Shown in pieces: positions 50,525-59,196 of a DNA stretch of 64,000 nt; position 1 is the first letter of the stretch, and every line of letters starts with the position of its first letter. The notes under the pieces were generated by a model, which did not search any database, was not told where the DNA came from, and worked only from the letters and a program-made list of their open reading frames with translations. The DNA comes from Clostridia bacterium (GTDB lineage Bacteria; Bacillota; Clostridia; Oscillospirales; Acutalibacteraceae): positions 21,968-85,967 of the forward strand of contig JAFYNR010000040.1 in the NCBI GenBank assembly GCA_017548045.1, read 5' to 3'. The position numbers and the translations under genes are program-made.

Positions 50525-51859
50525 TTATTTCAACTGCATAGCTCTTGTGATAAGTGCCTGCGGAGTGTTTACGATTTTTTCTTCCATAACTTCATCAAGA
50601 AGCGTTTCAAGAATTCTTCCCATTTTGGGAGATGGCTCAATGCCTGCCGCGGCAAGCTCTTTGCCGCCTATTGCAAGGTCGCTTATTCCGAAGCAGGGAG
50701 TTTCATTTTCGATTTCTTCAAGAATTTTCAGCCCCGTTTTATTTTCTTCAAGGCTTTCGGCACGGAATCTCGGATTCTGAGCCTTTACATCGGCTTCTCT
50801 CACCTTGAAAAGCTGTTTTACGGTGTCCGCACCCAGCTTACCGATGTATTTTTTATAGGTCTTTTTGCTTATTTTGTGTGGCAGAAAATCGTGGTACTCA
50901 ACAAGACTGCAAACCTTATTTCTGAATTTTGTTGAGGTTTTGAGTCTTGTCAGTATTTCACAAGCGATTTTCGTGCTTTCTTTTCCGTGTGAATAAAAGT
51001 GGTCGGTGCCGTTTCCGTCGGTGGATTTGCATTTCGGCTTTCCCGAATCGTGAAGAAGCATTGCAAATCTTAATTCGGGCAAGGGCTCAATATTTTCAAC
51101 TGCCGCAACCGTGTGCCCCCATACGTCGTAAACGTGCCTTTCGTGGTTTTGCATGCAGTTTTTCAAAGGCTTTAATTCGGGCATAATGAAGAATATTACA
51201 TCCTCATATTCCCTCAGAATCCTTCCTGCATCCTTACCGCAAAGCAATTTTGAAAGTTCGGTGAAAATTCTCTCAACCGATATATTCTTCAGCAAATGAA
51301 AATTGCGGTGTATGCTTTCAGATGTTTGAGAATCAATTTCAAATCCGAGCACGGAAGAAAATCTCAGTGCACGCAGTATGCGTAAAGCATCCTCACCGAA
51401 GCGTTTATCAGCTTCTCCCACACAGCTTATAACTTCTTTTTCTATATCGCTTCTTCCGTCAAACGGGTCTGCAAAGCCTGCAGAGGGGGAATAGGCAATG
51501 GCATTCACCGTAAAATCACGGCGTGAAAGGTCGTCCTCAACCTTGTCGGTGAAATCAACCTTGTCAGGGTGTCTGTTGTCGGAATATCCCGTTTCTGTGC
51601 GGTAGGTGGTTATTTCAAGGCTTATGCCGTCAACGATAACCGTAACCGTGCCGTGCTTTAATCCTGTTTCCACGGTGCGAAAATCCTTGAAGGCTTCAAG
51701 GGTTTCTTCGGGCAGTGCACTCGTGGTTATATCCCAATCGTCAGGTGATTTACCCATAAGGGCATCACGAACCGCACCGCCTACAACGTAAGCTGTATGG
51801 CCGTTGCTTTGCAGAATTTCCATTGCTCTATTGACTTGCGGCGGAATTTTTATTACCAT
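50525..51859 (-). CDS. cca: CCA tRNA nucleotidyltransferase
   Basis: This 444-residue enzyme adds or repairs CCA at tRNA 3' ends. The nucleotidyltransferase core is clear: YVVGGAVRDALMG near residues 19-31 and DWDITTSA with the catalytic aspartates (about 38-45). The RRDFTVNAIAY and DPFDGRSDIE motifs (about 110-135) and EDALRILRALRF follow. A later HD-type segment (AMLLHDSGKPK) may give phosphohydrolase activity, as in bacterial class II enzymes with an HD domain. The start is 32 bp from the divergent ArsC/Spx-family gene. Confidence 0.93.
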   Translation of the reverse strand: MVIKIPPQVNRAMEILQSNGHTAYVVGGAVRDALMGKSPDDWDITTSALPEETLEAFKDFRTVETGLKHGTVTVIVDGISLEITTYRTETGYSDNRHPDKVDFTDKVEDDLSRRDFTVNAIAYSPSAGFADPFDGRSDIEKEVISCVGEADKRFGEDALRILRALRFSSVLGFEIDSQTSESIHRNFHLLKNISVERIFTELSKLLCGKDAGRILREYEDVIFFIMPELKPLKNCMQNHERHVYDVWGHTVAAVENIEPLPELRFAMLLHDSGKPKCKSTDGNGTDHFYSHGKESTKIACEILTRLKTSTKFRNKVCSLVEYHDFLPHKISKKTYKKYIGKLGADTVKQLFKVREADVKAQNPRFRAESLEENKTGLKILEEIENETPCFGISDLAIGGKELAAAGIEPSPKMGRILETLLDEVMEEKIVNTPQALITRAMQLK

Positions 51860-51891
51860 AATATTATTACCACTTATCCGGAGGAGTTTTT

Positions 51892-52233
51892 ATGAATATA
51901 CAGATTTTCGGAACAAATAAATGCTTTGACACCAAAAAGGCACAGAGATACTTCAAGGAAAGGAATATTAAATTTCAGTTCATTGACCTTACGCAGAAAA
52001 ATCTCAGCAAGGGTGAATATCAGAGTGTCAAGTCGGCGGTAGGCTCAATGGAAGCACTTATTGACGAGAAATCAAAGGCATATGAAAAGCACTTCATAAA
52101 GTACCTTGCAAGCAAGGAAGCTGTTGAAGAAAAGCTTCTTGAACACGGTGAGCTTTTCAAAACGCCCATTGTACGCAACGGTAAAAAAGCAACCGTGGGC
52201 TATTGCCCCGAAATCTGGAAGGAATGGGATTAA
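51892..52233 (+). CDS. ArsC/Spx-family thioredoxin-fold protein
   Basis: This 113-residue protein has the ArsC/Spx fold: FGTNKCFDTKKAQRYFKE at the N-terminus with one cysteine (Cys11), and a TPIVRNGKKATVGY segment late in the chain, equivalent to the TP-containing loop of arsenate reductases. It lacks the Spx CxxC pair and there are no arsenic-resistance genes nearby. It may be a redox-related regulator or reductase. GGAGGAG lies before the ATG. It converges on the fucosidase gene with a 4-nt overlap. Confidence 0.75.
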   Translation: MNIQIFGTNKCFDTKKAQRYFKERNIKFQFIDLTQKNLSKGEYQSVKSAVGSMEALIDEKSKAYEKHFIKYLASKEAVEEKLLEHGELFKTPIVRNGKKATVGYCPEIWKEWD

Positions 52234-53651
52234 TAAGCCTCGAATTTTGAAATGGTTGCAAAGCATCTTGCTTTTTCAATGACCAGCTTGAAATAACGGA
52301 CTCTTATCTCCTTGAATCGGCATATACGCTTGTATCCGATGGTTGTTTCGGATGCAAGCTTTTTCCATTTACCCTTAATCTGAGCATAAAGGGTGAATTT
52401 TTCAACCTGCTGACCCGTTCTGATATTTTCACCGAGAACGATTTTGTCAATGTCGTATTCATCGCCAAGGTCGAGAATAAGCTCTGCACCTTCGGGGTCG
52501 TCACCTGAATGCCAATAGCGGTCGGGGTATTCGCTCAGCGCCATCTGACCTGTATGCTCTTCGTCAAGGTGGCGGTTGTCGGTTACGATTGAATTGTCGG
52601 CAAGATTCTCGTTGAAATCTATTTCAAGCTGTGCGCCCATTGCAAGCAAGGTTTCAAGATCCTTTTCCGCAATCCTTCCTTCGGGGGTAGGGGGAATATT
52701 AAGAAGGAAGTTTGCATTTGCACCGACGGAGTTGTAGTATATCTCCATAAGCTTTGACAAAGGTTTAACCGAATAATCCTCATCGGGATGATAAAACCAT
52801 CCTTTTCTTATTGAGGTGTCAACCTCTGCAGGATACCAGATAAGCTTGTTGCAATTCTTGATTGCCTTTCTGCTGCCCAGATCAAGGGCAGTGGGATTTA
52901 TTTTTTTAGGCGGTTTTGTAACGTCCTTCTGGCTTGCGGCGGCAATAAGCTCGCTGTTTGAGTGCCAGTACGGCACAACGCTCCACTCACTCTTTCTGCA
53001 AACGCCTGCCTCGTTACCGCACCAGCGTACGTCGGGACCGCAGATATTGATTGTTGCATTTGGCTGAAGCTCACGTATGAGTTTATAATAGCCTTCCCAA
53101 TCGTATTCCTGCTTTTTGCCGTTTGCACCTTCACCGCAGGCACCGTCAAACCATACGCAGAAAAGTTCCCCGTATGCGGTCAGGAGCTCACGAAGCTGAT
53201 TTTTGAAAAATCTGTTATAAGCTTCACCTGTGCCGTAGGTAGGCTCGTGTCTGTCCCAGGGCGAAACATAAATTCCGAATTTGATTTCGAATTCTTTACA
53301 GGCTTTTGCACATTCGGCAACAACATCGCCCTTACCATCTTTCCATTTGCTTGAACGAACGCTGTGGTCGGTGTATGCACTGGGCCACAGACAAAAACCG
53401 TCGTGATGCTTTGCAGTGAGAATAAGCCCCTTCATACCCGAAAGCTGGCACACCTTTGCCCACTGACGGCAGTCGAGCTTTTCAGGGTTAAAAAGCTCGG
53501 GGTCTTCGTTACCGTTACCCCATTCGGAATCGGTGAAGGTGTTGATTCCGAAGTGAAAGAAAGCATAAAATTCGGTTTCCTGCCATTTAATCTGTCTTTC
53601 ACTGGGTACGATTGAGGCGGCATATTTAACAAAATCGGGGGTTTTACTCAT
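52230..53651 (-). CDS. Alpha-L-fucosidase, GH29 family
   Basis: This 473-residue enzyme is recognised by KWQETEFYAFFHFGINTFTDSEWG at the start (positions 24 on), AKHHDGFCLWPS, FGIYVSPWDRH and ELFCVWFDGACGEG, where the Asp is the likely nucleophile. A C-terminal beta domain (about 345-473) resembles a discoidin-type module (YDIDKIVLGENIRTGQ and VRYFKLVIEKA). There is no signal peptide, so it acts on imported fucosides, such as those from host mucin or milk glycans (inference). It begins 21 nt after the XRE regulator stop, so regulator and enzyme share an operon. Confidence 0.88.
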   Translation of the reverse strand: MSKTPDFVKYAASIVPSERQIKWQETEFYAFFHFGINTFTDSEWGNGNEDPELFNPEKLDCRQWAKVCQLSGMKGLILTAKHHDGFCLWPSAYTDHSVRSSKWKDGKGDVVAECAKACKEFEIKFGIYVSPWDRHEPTYGTGEAYNRFFKNQLRELLTAYGELFCVWFDGACGEGANGKKQEYDWEGYYKLIRELQPNATINICGPDVRWCGNEAGVCRKSEWSVVPYWHSNSELIAAASQKDVTKPPKKINPTALDLGSRKAIKNCNKLIWYPAEVDTSIRKGWFYHPDEDYSVKPLSKLMEIYYNSVGANANFLLNIPPTPEGRIAEKDLETLLAMGAQLEIDFNENLADNSIVTDNRHLDEEHTGQMALSEYPDRYWHSGDDPEGAELILDLGDEYDIDKIVLGENIRTGQQVEKFTLYAQIKGKWKKLASETTIGYKRICRFKEIRVRYFKLVIEKARCFATISKFEAY

Positions 53652-53672
53652 GTGTCTTTACCTCTCTTTTGA

Positions 53673-54035
53673 TTATTTATAGTTTTGAAGTATACTGCCC
53701 CAGAAATCCTCGGGCAGTTCGTTTTTCATTGCAAATCTGATAAGATTAAGAAGTGCAGGGGAATCGGAAACGTAGCTAAACATTTCAGGGGGAAGCATAC
53801 CTCTGTCAGCGTAGGCGAGGAGTCTGAATTTTTCGGCTTCGGCATCATTCAGTGAAAGCCTTGCAATAAGCTTTAACAAGTCACCGTCATCGGGCGGTGA
53901 ATTATTCTTGCCCTTTTCAATGTTGCTTATGTATTGTGCGGTTTTGCCCAGCACGTCCGCAAGCTCGCCCTGGGATATTTTTGCTTCTTCTCTGACGGTT
54001 TTCAGCATAATACCAAAGGGTGTGGGTATAAACAT
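53673..54035 (-). CDS. XRE-family transcriptional regulator
   Basis: This 120-residue protein has an N-terminal helix-turn-helix of the Cro/cI type: TPFGIMLKTVREEAKISQGELADVLG and YISNIEKGKNN (residues 5-45). A helical C-terminal half follows (about 50-120) with an LRFAMKNELPEDFWG end. The ATG at 54035 is chosen for its AAAGGAGGAG site; the frame continues upstream to 54107 without support. It leads an operon with the GH29 fucosidase and its own promoter is covered by a palindrome (54175-54198), so it probably represses itself and the fucosidase in response to an unknown signal. Confidence 0.8.
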   Translation of the reverse strand: MFIPTPFGIMLKTVREEAKISQGELADVLGKTAQYISNIEKGKNNSPPDDGDLLKLIARLSLNDAEAEKFRLLAYADRGMLPPEMFSYVSDSPALLNLIRFAMKNELPEDFWGSILQNYK

Positions 54036-54066
54036 CGGACTCCTCCTTTCCGTAAGAATAAATATA

Positions 54067-54079
54067 TGACGAAACGTCA
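54067..54079. promoter_or_regulatory. Inverted repeat in the XRE-gene leader
   Basis: TGACG-AAA-CGTCA is a perfect 5-3-5 inverted repeat in the roughly 160-nt leader, about 32 bp upstream of the XRE start. It could be a second operator or a small RNA hairpin. Confidence 0.35.
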
Positions 54080-54174
54080 CATATAAAAATAAAATCAAGA
54101 AATACAATCCACTTTACAAGGCAGATTCAGAGCAACAGAGAAAAATTCTGTCAGCTCTTTCCGTATTTATTGTA

Positions 54175-54198
54175 TAAATAAACAAATTTGTTTATTTA
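54175..54198. promoter_or_regulatory. 24-bp perfect palindrome at the XRE promoter
   Basis: The half-site AAATAAACAAA (54176-54186) is followed directly by its exact complement (54187-54197), with one more matching pair outside, giving 24 bp. It sits at the transcription start predicted from the promoter at 54206-54234. A likely operator for the XRE regulator itself. Confidence 0.6.
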
Positions 54199-54205
54199 CT
54201 AATAC

Positions 54206-54234
54206 AGAATAGCACAAAAGAGGTGAGGTGTCAA
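54206..54234 (-). promoter_or_regulatory. Promoter of the XRE-GH29 operon
   Basis: Minus strand TTGACA (54234-54229), a 17-nt spacer and TATTCT (54211-54206). The palindrome follows immediately downstream. Confidence 0.65.
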
Positions 54235-54265
54235 GAAAAATGATAATTTTTACACAGTAAAATAA

Positions 54266-54294
54266 AATATCCCCGAAAGTATATCGGGGATATT
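54266..54294 (-). terminator. Terminator after the large glycosidase gene
   Basis: AATATCCCCGA (54266-54276) pairs perfectly with TCGGGGATATT (54284-54294), just past the gene on the minus strand, with a T-rich TTTATTTTA tail. Confidence 0.85.
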
Positions 54295-54305
54295 ATTGAA
54301 TGAGT

Positions 54306-57300
54306 TTATTTTGTTGTGATTATGGGTCTTGCGAGGATGCCTACATCGCGGAGCACATATTCGTAGCTCCAGCATTCTTCATCGCTTCGCCATGCTCCGG
54401 GTCCGTGCCACGAGTGCTTCACATCGGTAAGATGCACGGGGCCGAAAGCGTTGTATCTGTTGCCGAAAAGGGTGATATCAACCTTGTGCTTGCCGTTTGA
54501 GAGTCCGTCAATATCAATGGTGTAAGGCGGATAAACAACCTTGCCCTTCTCTTCACCGTCAACCGCAACGGATATAAGTGCGCCTCTGTAACGGGTAGCC
54601 TCAACTCTGAGAGCAGTGCCCTCCGCTTCAAGGTGATAGGTGATGTTGCCTCCGTAGAAAGGAAGACCCTGATTTGTGATTGTACCAAAGCCCAGCTTTT
54701 CGGGAAGTGCGGTGATTACCTTTTCTCTGCCGGTTAGCTTTACACCGAAGTCGCCGAGAATGTAACACCATTCGGTGTTTGTGCGTGTGCCGAAGGGCAG
54801 AGTGATTTCAAGAATATTTTCACCCTTTACGATGTCTGTAAGGGCCACGGTTTTGATATCTTTATCGGTATACCAACCCGTAATGTTGTTTGCAATTTCG
54901 CTGCCGTTAAAGATGATTTTGGCTTTTTCCGCATCTTCAAGGGCAAGCTCTGCACCGCTGTAATCAATTTCGCTGTTTATTCTGAAACGGAGAGTTACAT
55001 AGTGCTCAATGGTTTCGGGAGCGATAACCCAGGGCTGGGCTACGTTGCCGCCGCGCTCAACAAAGCCTGCCATTTCACGGCAAACGTTATCAAGACGGAG
55101 AATTTCTTCCTCTGCCATAAACTCACCGCCGTCAAGAGCGAATTCTGCAATGTCAAGCAGATATACGTTACGCTCTGAAAGGGTATAGGGCACAAGTGCG
55201 GGCATAGCCTTTGCGTTTGCAAGAAGAATTTCTTTTTCGGGCTCAACCGCATTTTCCGCCTTGCCCTCATCAAGCTTGAGCAGAAGGCTGTCATAATCGT
55301 AGAGCGTTTTTGAAATAACCGTGTTGCCGTTGACGTATTTGCAGGCAACGGGTGAAATATTACCGCTGATTGTATCGTAAACGTAGGGTGTAAATTCACC
55401 GTTGACGGTAATGCGAAGATTATTTTCGCGGATGCAATCCTTGTTGTAGGGTTCTTTGCAACGGCTGATGAAGAGCCAACGGCTGTTACCGTCCTGACGG
55501 AGCTGATAAATAAAGCCGTCCGAAAGTCTGCCGTTTGCCATACGGAGGGTAACCGTTCTGTTTTCGTCAAGCGCGCTGAGAAGTTTTTCTCTGTCATAGG
55601 GAAGAACGGTTGAGGCGTCATAAAGTGCTTTGCCTCTGCCGTCGGGAATACCGTCGGTGAATTTGGGAGCATCGCCCAGGAAAATCAGCTTACCGCCTGC
55701 ATTTCTGAACGCTTCAAGGCGCTCGATTGTTGTTGAACGCAGGGTCTCGCAATCGGGAACGATAACCGCATCGTAAGCCATTTCACCAACCTGAAGGGGA
55801 GCAGATGCATTTTCACAAAGTGAGGGCAGAAGTGATTCGCTGATGAAGTTGAAATCTATGCTGCCTTTGAGGAGCCATTCGGTGATATTTTCAAATTTTT
55901 CATCCATATTTTCACGGATAAGTGCGGTTTTGTCGTTGGGACCCCAGTGAAGCCAGAAGCTTTCAACGGGATGGATAACACCTACCTTCACAACAGGCTT
56001 GCCTCTTGTCATAGCGGTGTTTACCCTTGCAAAGTGGTCTTCAAGGTATGAAAATTCTTCCCACCAGGGTGACTGATAATGGATTGAGGCAGGGTAGTCG
56101 CGCTTTGCCTCACCGCCCATTGCATACCAGGAAAGGTGGGGAACTCTTATTGTAACGCCGAGGCAGGCCTGCCAGTCACCGTGAAGCTTATAGCCTCTGA
56201 AATCGTAATCCCAGCCCGTAACGCCGTAAAGCTCCGAGAGCATACCTTCTCTGCCGTACTGATGAACCGCAGACTGAGCCTGCTTTGCGGTTGTGAACTC
56301 AAAGCTTGCACACAGCATATCAATACCGGGAAGGTCAAAGCCTCTGTATGAGCGCATAGCGTCGCCCAGAGCGGCGGTCTGGCTGTGAAGAGAGGGTTCT
56401 TCCATCATATGACCCGTAAGGGCAATTCCGTTTTCGCGGCACCAGGAACCGCATACGTCCGCAAAAGCCTGAGCAAAGCGTTCTGAAATGTGGTCGTGAT
56501 AATGATAACGGGTTGTTGAAACCTTTCCGTCGGGAAGCTCCCAGAAGATTTCAGGCAGTGTTGCAAGAATATCTTCACCATACTGTGCCATATATGTTTC
56601 GGGCAGGTCGTCTGTCCAGGGCATTGCAATATCGTCTTTGTCAGTTGAATTATCGAGAACGTCCTTGCGTGTGAACTGAGGCTCATCCGTAAAGATTGCA
56701 GGCACTACGCCGCCGAAGCTTTCACCGATAACCTGCTTGTATCTTTCGTGAGTGACCTCAACAAAACGCTGAACTGCCTTTGGGTTGAGAGTGTCAAGAT
56801 AAGTCTGATTATTGTACCAGGGGGAGGGTGCGTGAATTTTGACGTAGGCATACCATTTGGTGCCCTCTGCCTCATCGTTTTCGCCGATAACTTTATAATC
56901 CTTGAGATATCCGTTTTCGTCAAGGATAATGTCGTAGCAGCATATAAGCCAGCCCTTGCCTTCTCTGCCGCCTTCCGCGCGGGAATCGATGATTGTTGCG
57001 GCAACGTCTTCGTTATCGCAGGGCTCCGTTGTCATAAGCAGGCAGCGTGCTCTGTATTGCTCATCCTTGGTAACAAGACCGCCTGCGGCACCCGAGGGCC
57101 ATCTGTCCTCATCGTAAAGCCAGGCGAGCATATGCTCCTTGTCTGCCTTTTCGCAGCAGCATTTGATAAGTGCCATAAATTCGTCCGAAAGGTAGTTTGT
57201 TGACATACCCGTACGCACGTGCATATGGAAGCCGCCGAGACCCATCTTTTTGAATATTTCAATCTGACGGCAGAGTTCTTCCGCCTTGAGGTCGCTGTTC

Positions 57301-57392
57301 CACGCCCAGAAGGGTGTTCCTCTGTATTCGCAGGTAGGATTCATAAAAAGCTCTTCCGAAAGTACGGGTGCCGAATTCTTTTTGTAAAGCAT
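54306..57392 (-). CDS. Large glycoside hydrolase, GH106 (alpha-L-rhamnosidase)-like
   Basis: This 1,028-residue protein begins with a family-typical PFWAWNSDLKAEELCRQIE, followed by MGLGGFHMHVRTGMSTNYL, LYDEDRWPSGAAGG and a central TIM-barrel region. Two beta-rich domains occupy the last 350 residues (for example FGTRTNTEWCYILGDFGVKL). The pattern recalls GH106 alpha-L-rhamnosidases and their uncharacterised relatives in gut bacteria. There is no signal peptide. It lies 12 nt downstream of the purple-acid-phosphatase-like gene, in one operon. Rhamnosidase activity is a guess from pattern; another deoxy-sugar or uronate is possible. Confidence 0.68.
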   Translation of the reverse strand: MLYKKNSAPVLSEELFMNPTCEYRGTPFWAWNSDLKAEELCRQIEIFKKMGLGGFHMHVRTGMSTNYLSDEFMALIKCCCEKADKEHMLAWLYDEDRWPSGAAGGLVTKDEQYRARCLLMTTEPCDNEDVAATIIDSRAEGGREGKGWLICCYDIILDENGYLKDYKVIGENDEAEGTKWYAYVKIHAPSPWYNNQTYLDTLNPKAVQRFVEVTHERYKQVIGESFGGVVPAIFTDEPQFTRKDVLDNSTDKDDIAMPWTDDLPETYMAQYGEDILATLPEIFWELPDGKVSTTRYHYHDHISERFAQAFADVCGSWCRENGIALTGHMMEEPSLHSQTAALGDAMRSYRGFDLPGIDMLCASFEFTTAKQAQSAVHQYGREGMLSELYGVTGWDYDFRGYKLHGDWQACLGVTIRVPHLSWYAMGGEAKRDYPASIHYQSPWWEEFSYLEDHFARVNTAMTRGKPVVKVGVIHPVESFWLHWGPNDKTALIRENMDEKFENITEWLLKGSIDFNFISESLLPSLCENASAPLQVGEMAYDAVIVPDCETLRSTTIERLEAFRNAGGKLIFLGDAPKFTDGIPDGRGKALYDASTVLPYDREKLLSALDENRTVTLRMANGRLSDGFIYQLRQDGNSRWLFISRCKEPYNKDCIRENNLRITVNGEFTPYVYDTISGNISPVACKYVNGNTVISKTLYDYDSLLLKLDEGKAENAVEPEKEILLANAKAMPALVPYTLSERNVYLLDIAEFALDGGEFMAEEEILRLDNVCREMAGFVERGGNVAQPWVIAPETIEHYVTLRFRINSEIDYSGAELALEDAEKAKIIFNGSEIANNITGWYTDKDIKTVALTDIVKGENILEITLPFGTRTNTEWCYILGDFGVKLTGREKVITALPEKLGFGTITNQGLPFYGGNITYHLEAEGTALRVEATRYRGALISVAVDGEEKGKVVYPPYTIDIDGLSNGKHKVDITLFGNRYNAFGPVHLTDVKHSWHGPGAWRSDEECWSYEYVLRDVGILARPIITTK

Positions 57393-57404
57393 AATCTTTC
57401 TCCT

Positions 57405-59045
57405 TTATTCGGGATGTTTGCAGAGAGGCTTATCCTCGCTGGGAGTGTTCCAGTTTATAAAGTTATTCCGCTTTGCGTGATACCATTCCATTTCAAACAT
57501 TTTTGCACTGTCGTCAACAGGTACGTAAAGCTGATTTCTCACAAAATAGGGAGTGCCCTTCATTTCAACCGTGCCCAGATCGGTTTTGGCAAGGTTACTG
57601 CCTTGGGTGAAGGTGGCTCTGTGTCCGTAAACCTCAACGTAAAGGCTGTCCTTTTCCTTGATAACCTTACCGCCTATGAACTGTGCTACAACACCGAAGG
57701 GTGCGTACCACATACCGTCTTTATATTCAGCATAAAGCTCGCGGGCAATAAGCTCAAGCATCTGACCCTTGAACGCCATCTTTGTCCAGTCGTATGTAGG
57801 TGCAAGGGCATAAGGAGTGATAAGGTCTTTGGATTTATCAATGGTGAAAACGTCTATTATTCTGCCGTCTGCAAGGTAGGCGGTGGCGGTAAGCACGTCG
57901 CCGTCAATCTCAACAAGGGTGTATGAACCCACTCGGATTTCCTGAGGATAAAATGCGCTGTGCCATACTTTCGGTGCGTTTGAATGATATATATTTCCGC
58001 CGCCATTACCCACTATATAATGAACGGTGCCCTCTGACGGACGGTCAAAGTGTTCGTCATTCTTTGTGGGGAAGGTTCGTGCAAATGAATGCTCGTGGCC
58101 TTCAAAAAGAATATCAAGCCTGCCGTCCTCAATGGGCTTTCTCAGCCAGGGATAGCCGTCGTTGTTCTGACCCTCGGGCATAACAGGGTAAATGGGGAAG
58201 TGGTATGCACCCAGCTTCCAGGTTTTATCACTGCTTTGCAGGTCGTTATATGCCCAGTCCTCAACAATCTGAGGCGCGTTTATGCCAAGCACAAGGAAAT
58301 GGGTGTTGCCGTAGTCAAAGGAATAATTTTCGCCCGTATATCCTTCAGGACCGTTATCGGGGTATGCGGCGCCGAACTGAAAATCGAAGAAATCTGCATG
58401 TTCAAGGTAATATTTGCCCGTTGGCTCGGGGAAATAAGTGATATAACCGCGGTTATCGTGATTGCCCGTAGTCATCATATAGGGCATACTTTCAATAATG
58501 CCTTTAAGACCCTCGAACATTCCGTTCCACTGCACTTCGTTCTGACCGTTATCGCAGTTATCGCCTGCGGTGAAAATAAACTTACATTCGGGGTGCTTTT
58601 TCAAAGCGTCTTTCAGCATATTGCCTACCATACTGTAATCGGGCAGATGGCAGGGATCACCCTTCTGATGGTCGGTAATGACGATAAAGCTGAATTTATC
58701 AAGATTTTCCGGCTCGGTTTCAAAGGTGAAGTTTTGGCTTCTGTAATCATCCGAGCCTACGTTGTATACATATTTTGTGCCGGGTTCAAGGTTGCTTAGC
58801 CTTACGGAATAATAGTTGCTGATATCTATATCCGTTTCTTTTGTTGCGTATGCGGCATCCTGCCTTGCCCAGCCTTCTTCCGTTTCCTTGCGGTAAAGAA
58901 TGTATCCTTCGGTTATGTCAGTGCAGGTGCGCCAGATAACCGACATACGGGTTTTTGCATCTCCGCAGAAGGCGAGCATTATGTGGTCGGGGCTGCAGGT
59001 TGAACCTCTTTCGGGTTTATAGAATTTTCCGTTTTCGTCAATCAT
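57405..59045 (-). CDS. Purple-acid-phosphatase-like metallophosphoesterase
   Basis: This 546-residue protein has an N-terminal fibronectin-III-like domain (about residues 18-105), which ends LSNLEPGTKYVYNVG. The catalytic domain carries ITDHQKGDP, TAGDNCDNG, TTGNHDNRG, GAYHFPIYP and FEGHEHSFAR, so all phosphoesterase motif blocks are present. The C-terminal 120 residues resemble a copper-amine-oxidase-like beta domain (WYAPFGVVAQFIGGKV). This layout normally belongs to exported enzymes, yet no signal peptide is visible at the chosen start. The ATG at 59045 has an AGGAG site; the longer frame to 59165 would read through the promoter. Substrate unknown. Confidence 0.8.
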   Translation of the reverse strand: MIDENGKFYKPERGSTCSPDHIMLAFCGDAKTRMSVIWRTCTDITEGYILYRKETEEGWARQDAAYATKETDIDISNYYSVRLSNLEPGTKYVYNVGSDDYRSQNFTFETEPENLDKFSFIVITDHQKGDPCHLPDYSMVGNMLKDALKKHPECKFIFTAGDNCDNGQNEVQWNGMFEGLKGIIESMPYMMTTGNHDNRGYITYFPEPTGKYYLEHADFFDFQFGAAYPDNGPEGYTGENYSFDYGNTHFLVLGINAPQIVEDWAYNDLQSSDKTWKLGAYHFPIYPVMPEGQNNDGYPWLRKPIEDGRLDILFEGHEHSFARTFPTKNDEHFDRPSEGTVHYIVGNGGGNIYHSNAPKVWHSAFYPQEIRVGSYTLVEIDGDVLTATAYLADGRIIDVFTIDKSKDLITPYALAPTYDWTKMAFKGQMLELIARELYAEYKDGMWYAPFGVVAQFIGGKVIKEKDSLYVEVYGHRATFTQGSNLAKTDLGTVEMKGTPYFVRNQLYVPVDDSAKMFEMEWYHAKRNNFINWNTPSEDKPLCKHPE

Positions 59046-59073
59046 AATTTTTCTCCTGTAATAGATTAAGTTA

Positions 59074-59102
59074 ATTTTAGTAATTCCGCACATATTTGTC
59101 AA
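59074..59102 (-). promoter_or_regulatory. Promoter of the phosphoesterase/glycosidase operon
   Basis: Minus strand TTGACA (59102-59097), a 17-nt spacer and TAAAAT (59079-59074). Confidence 0.7.
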
Positions 59103-59132
59103 TATGATTAGGCTGAAGTTGAACAATTTATA

Positions 59133-59161
59133 TTGATTTTTCATATGAAATAAGGTATAAT
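59133..59161 (+). promoter_or_regulatory. Promoter of the BspA-like surface protein gene
   Basis: TTGATT (59133-59138), a 17-nt spacer and TATAAT (59156-59161), 36 nt before the ATG at 59197. Confidence 0.7.
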
Positions 59162-59196
59162 TCATAGTGCGATATTATTTTACAGGGGGACAAACT

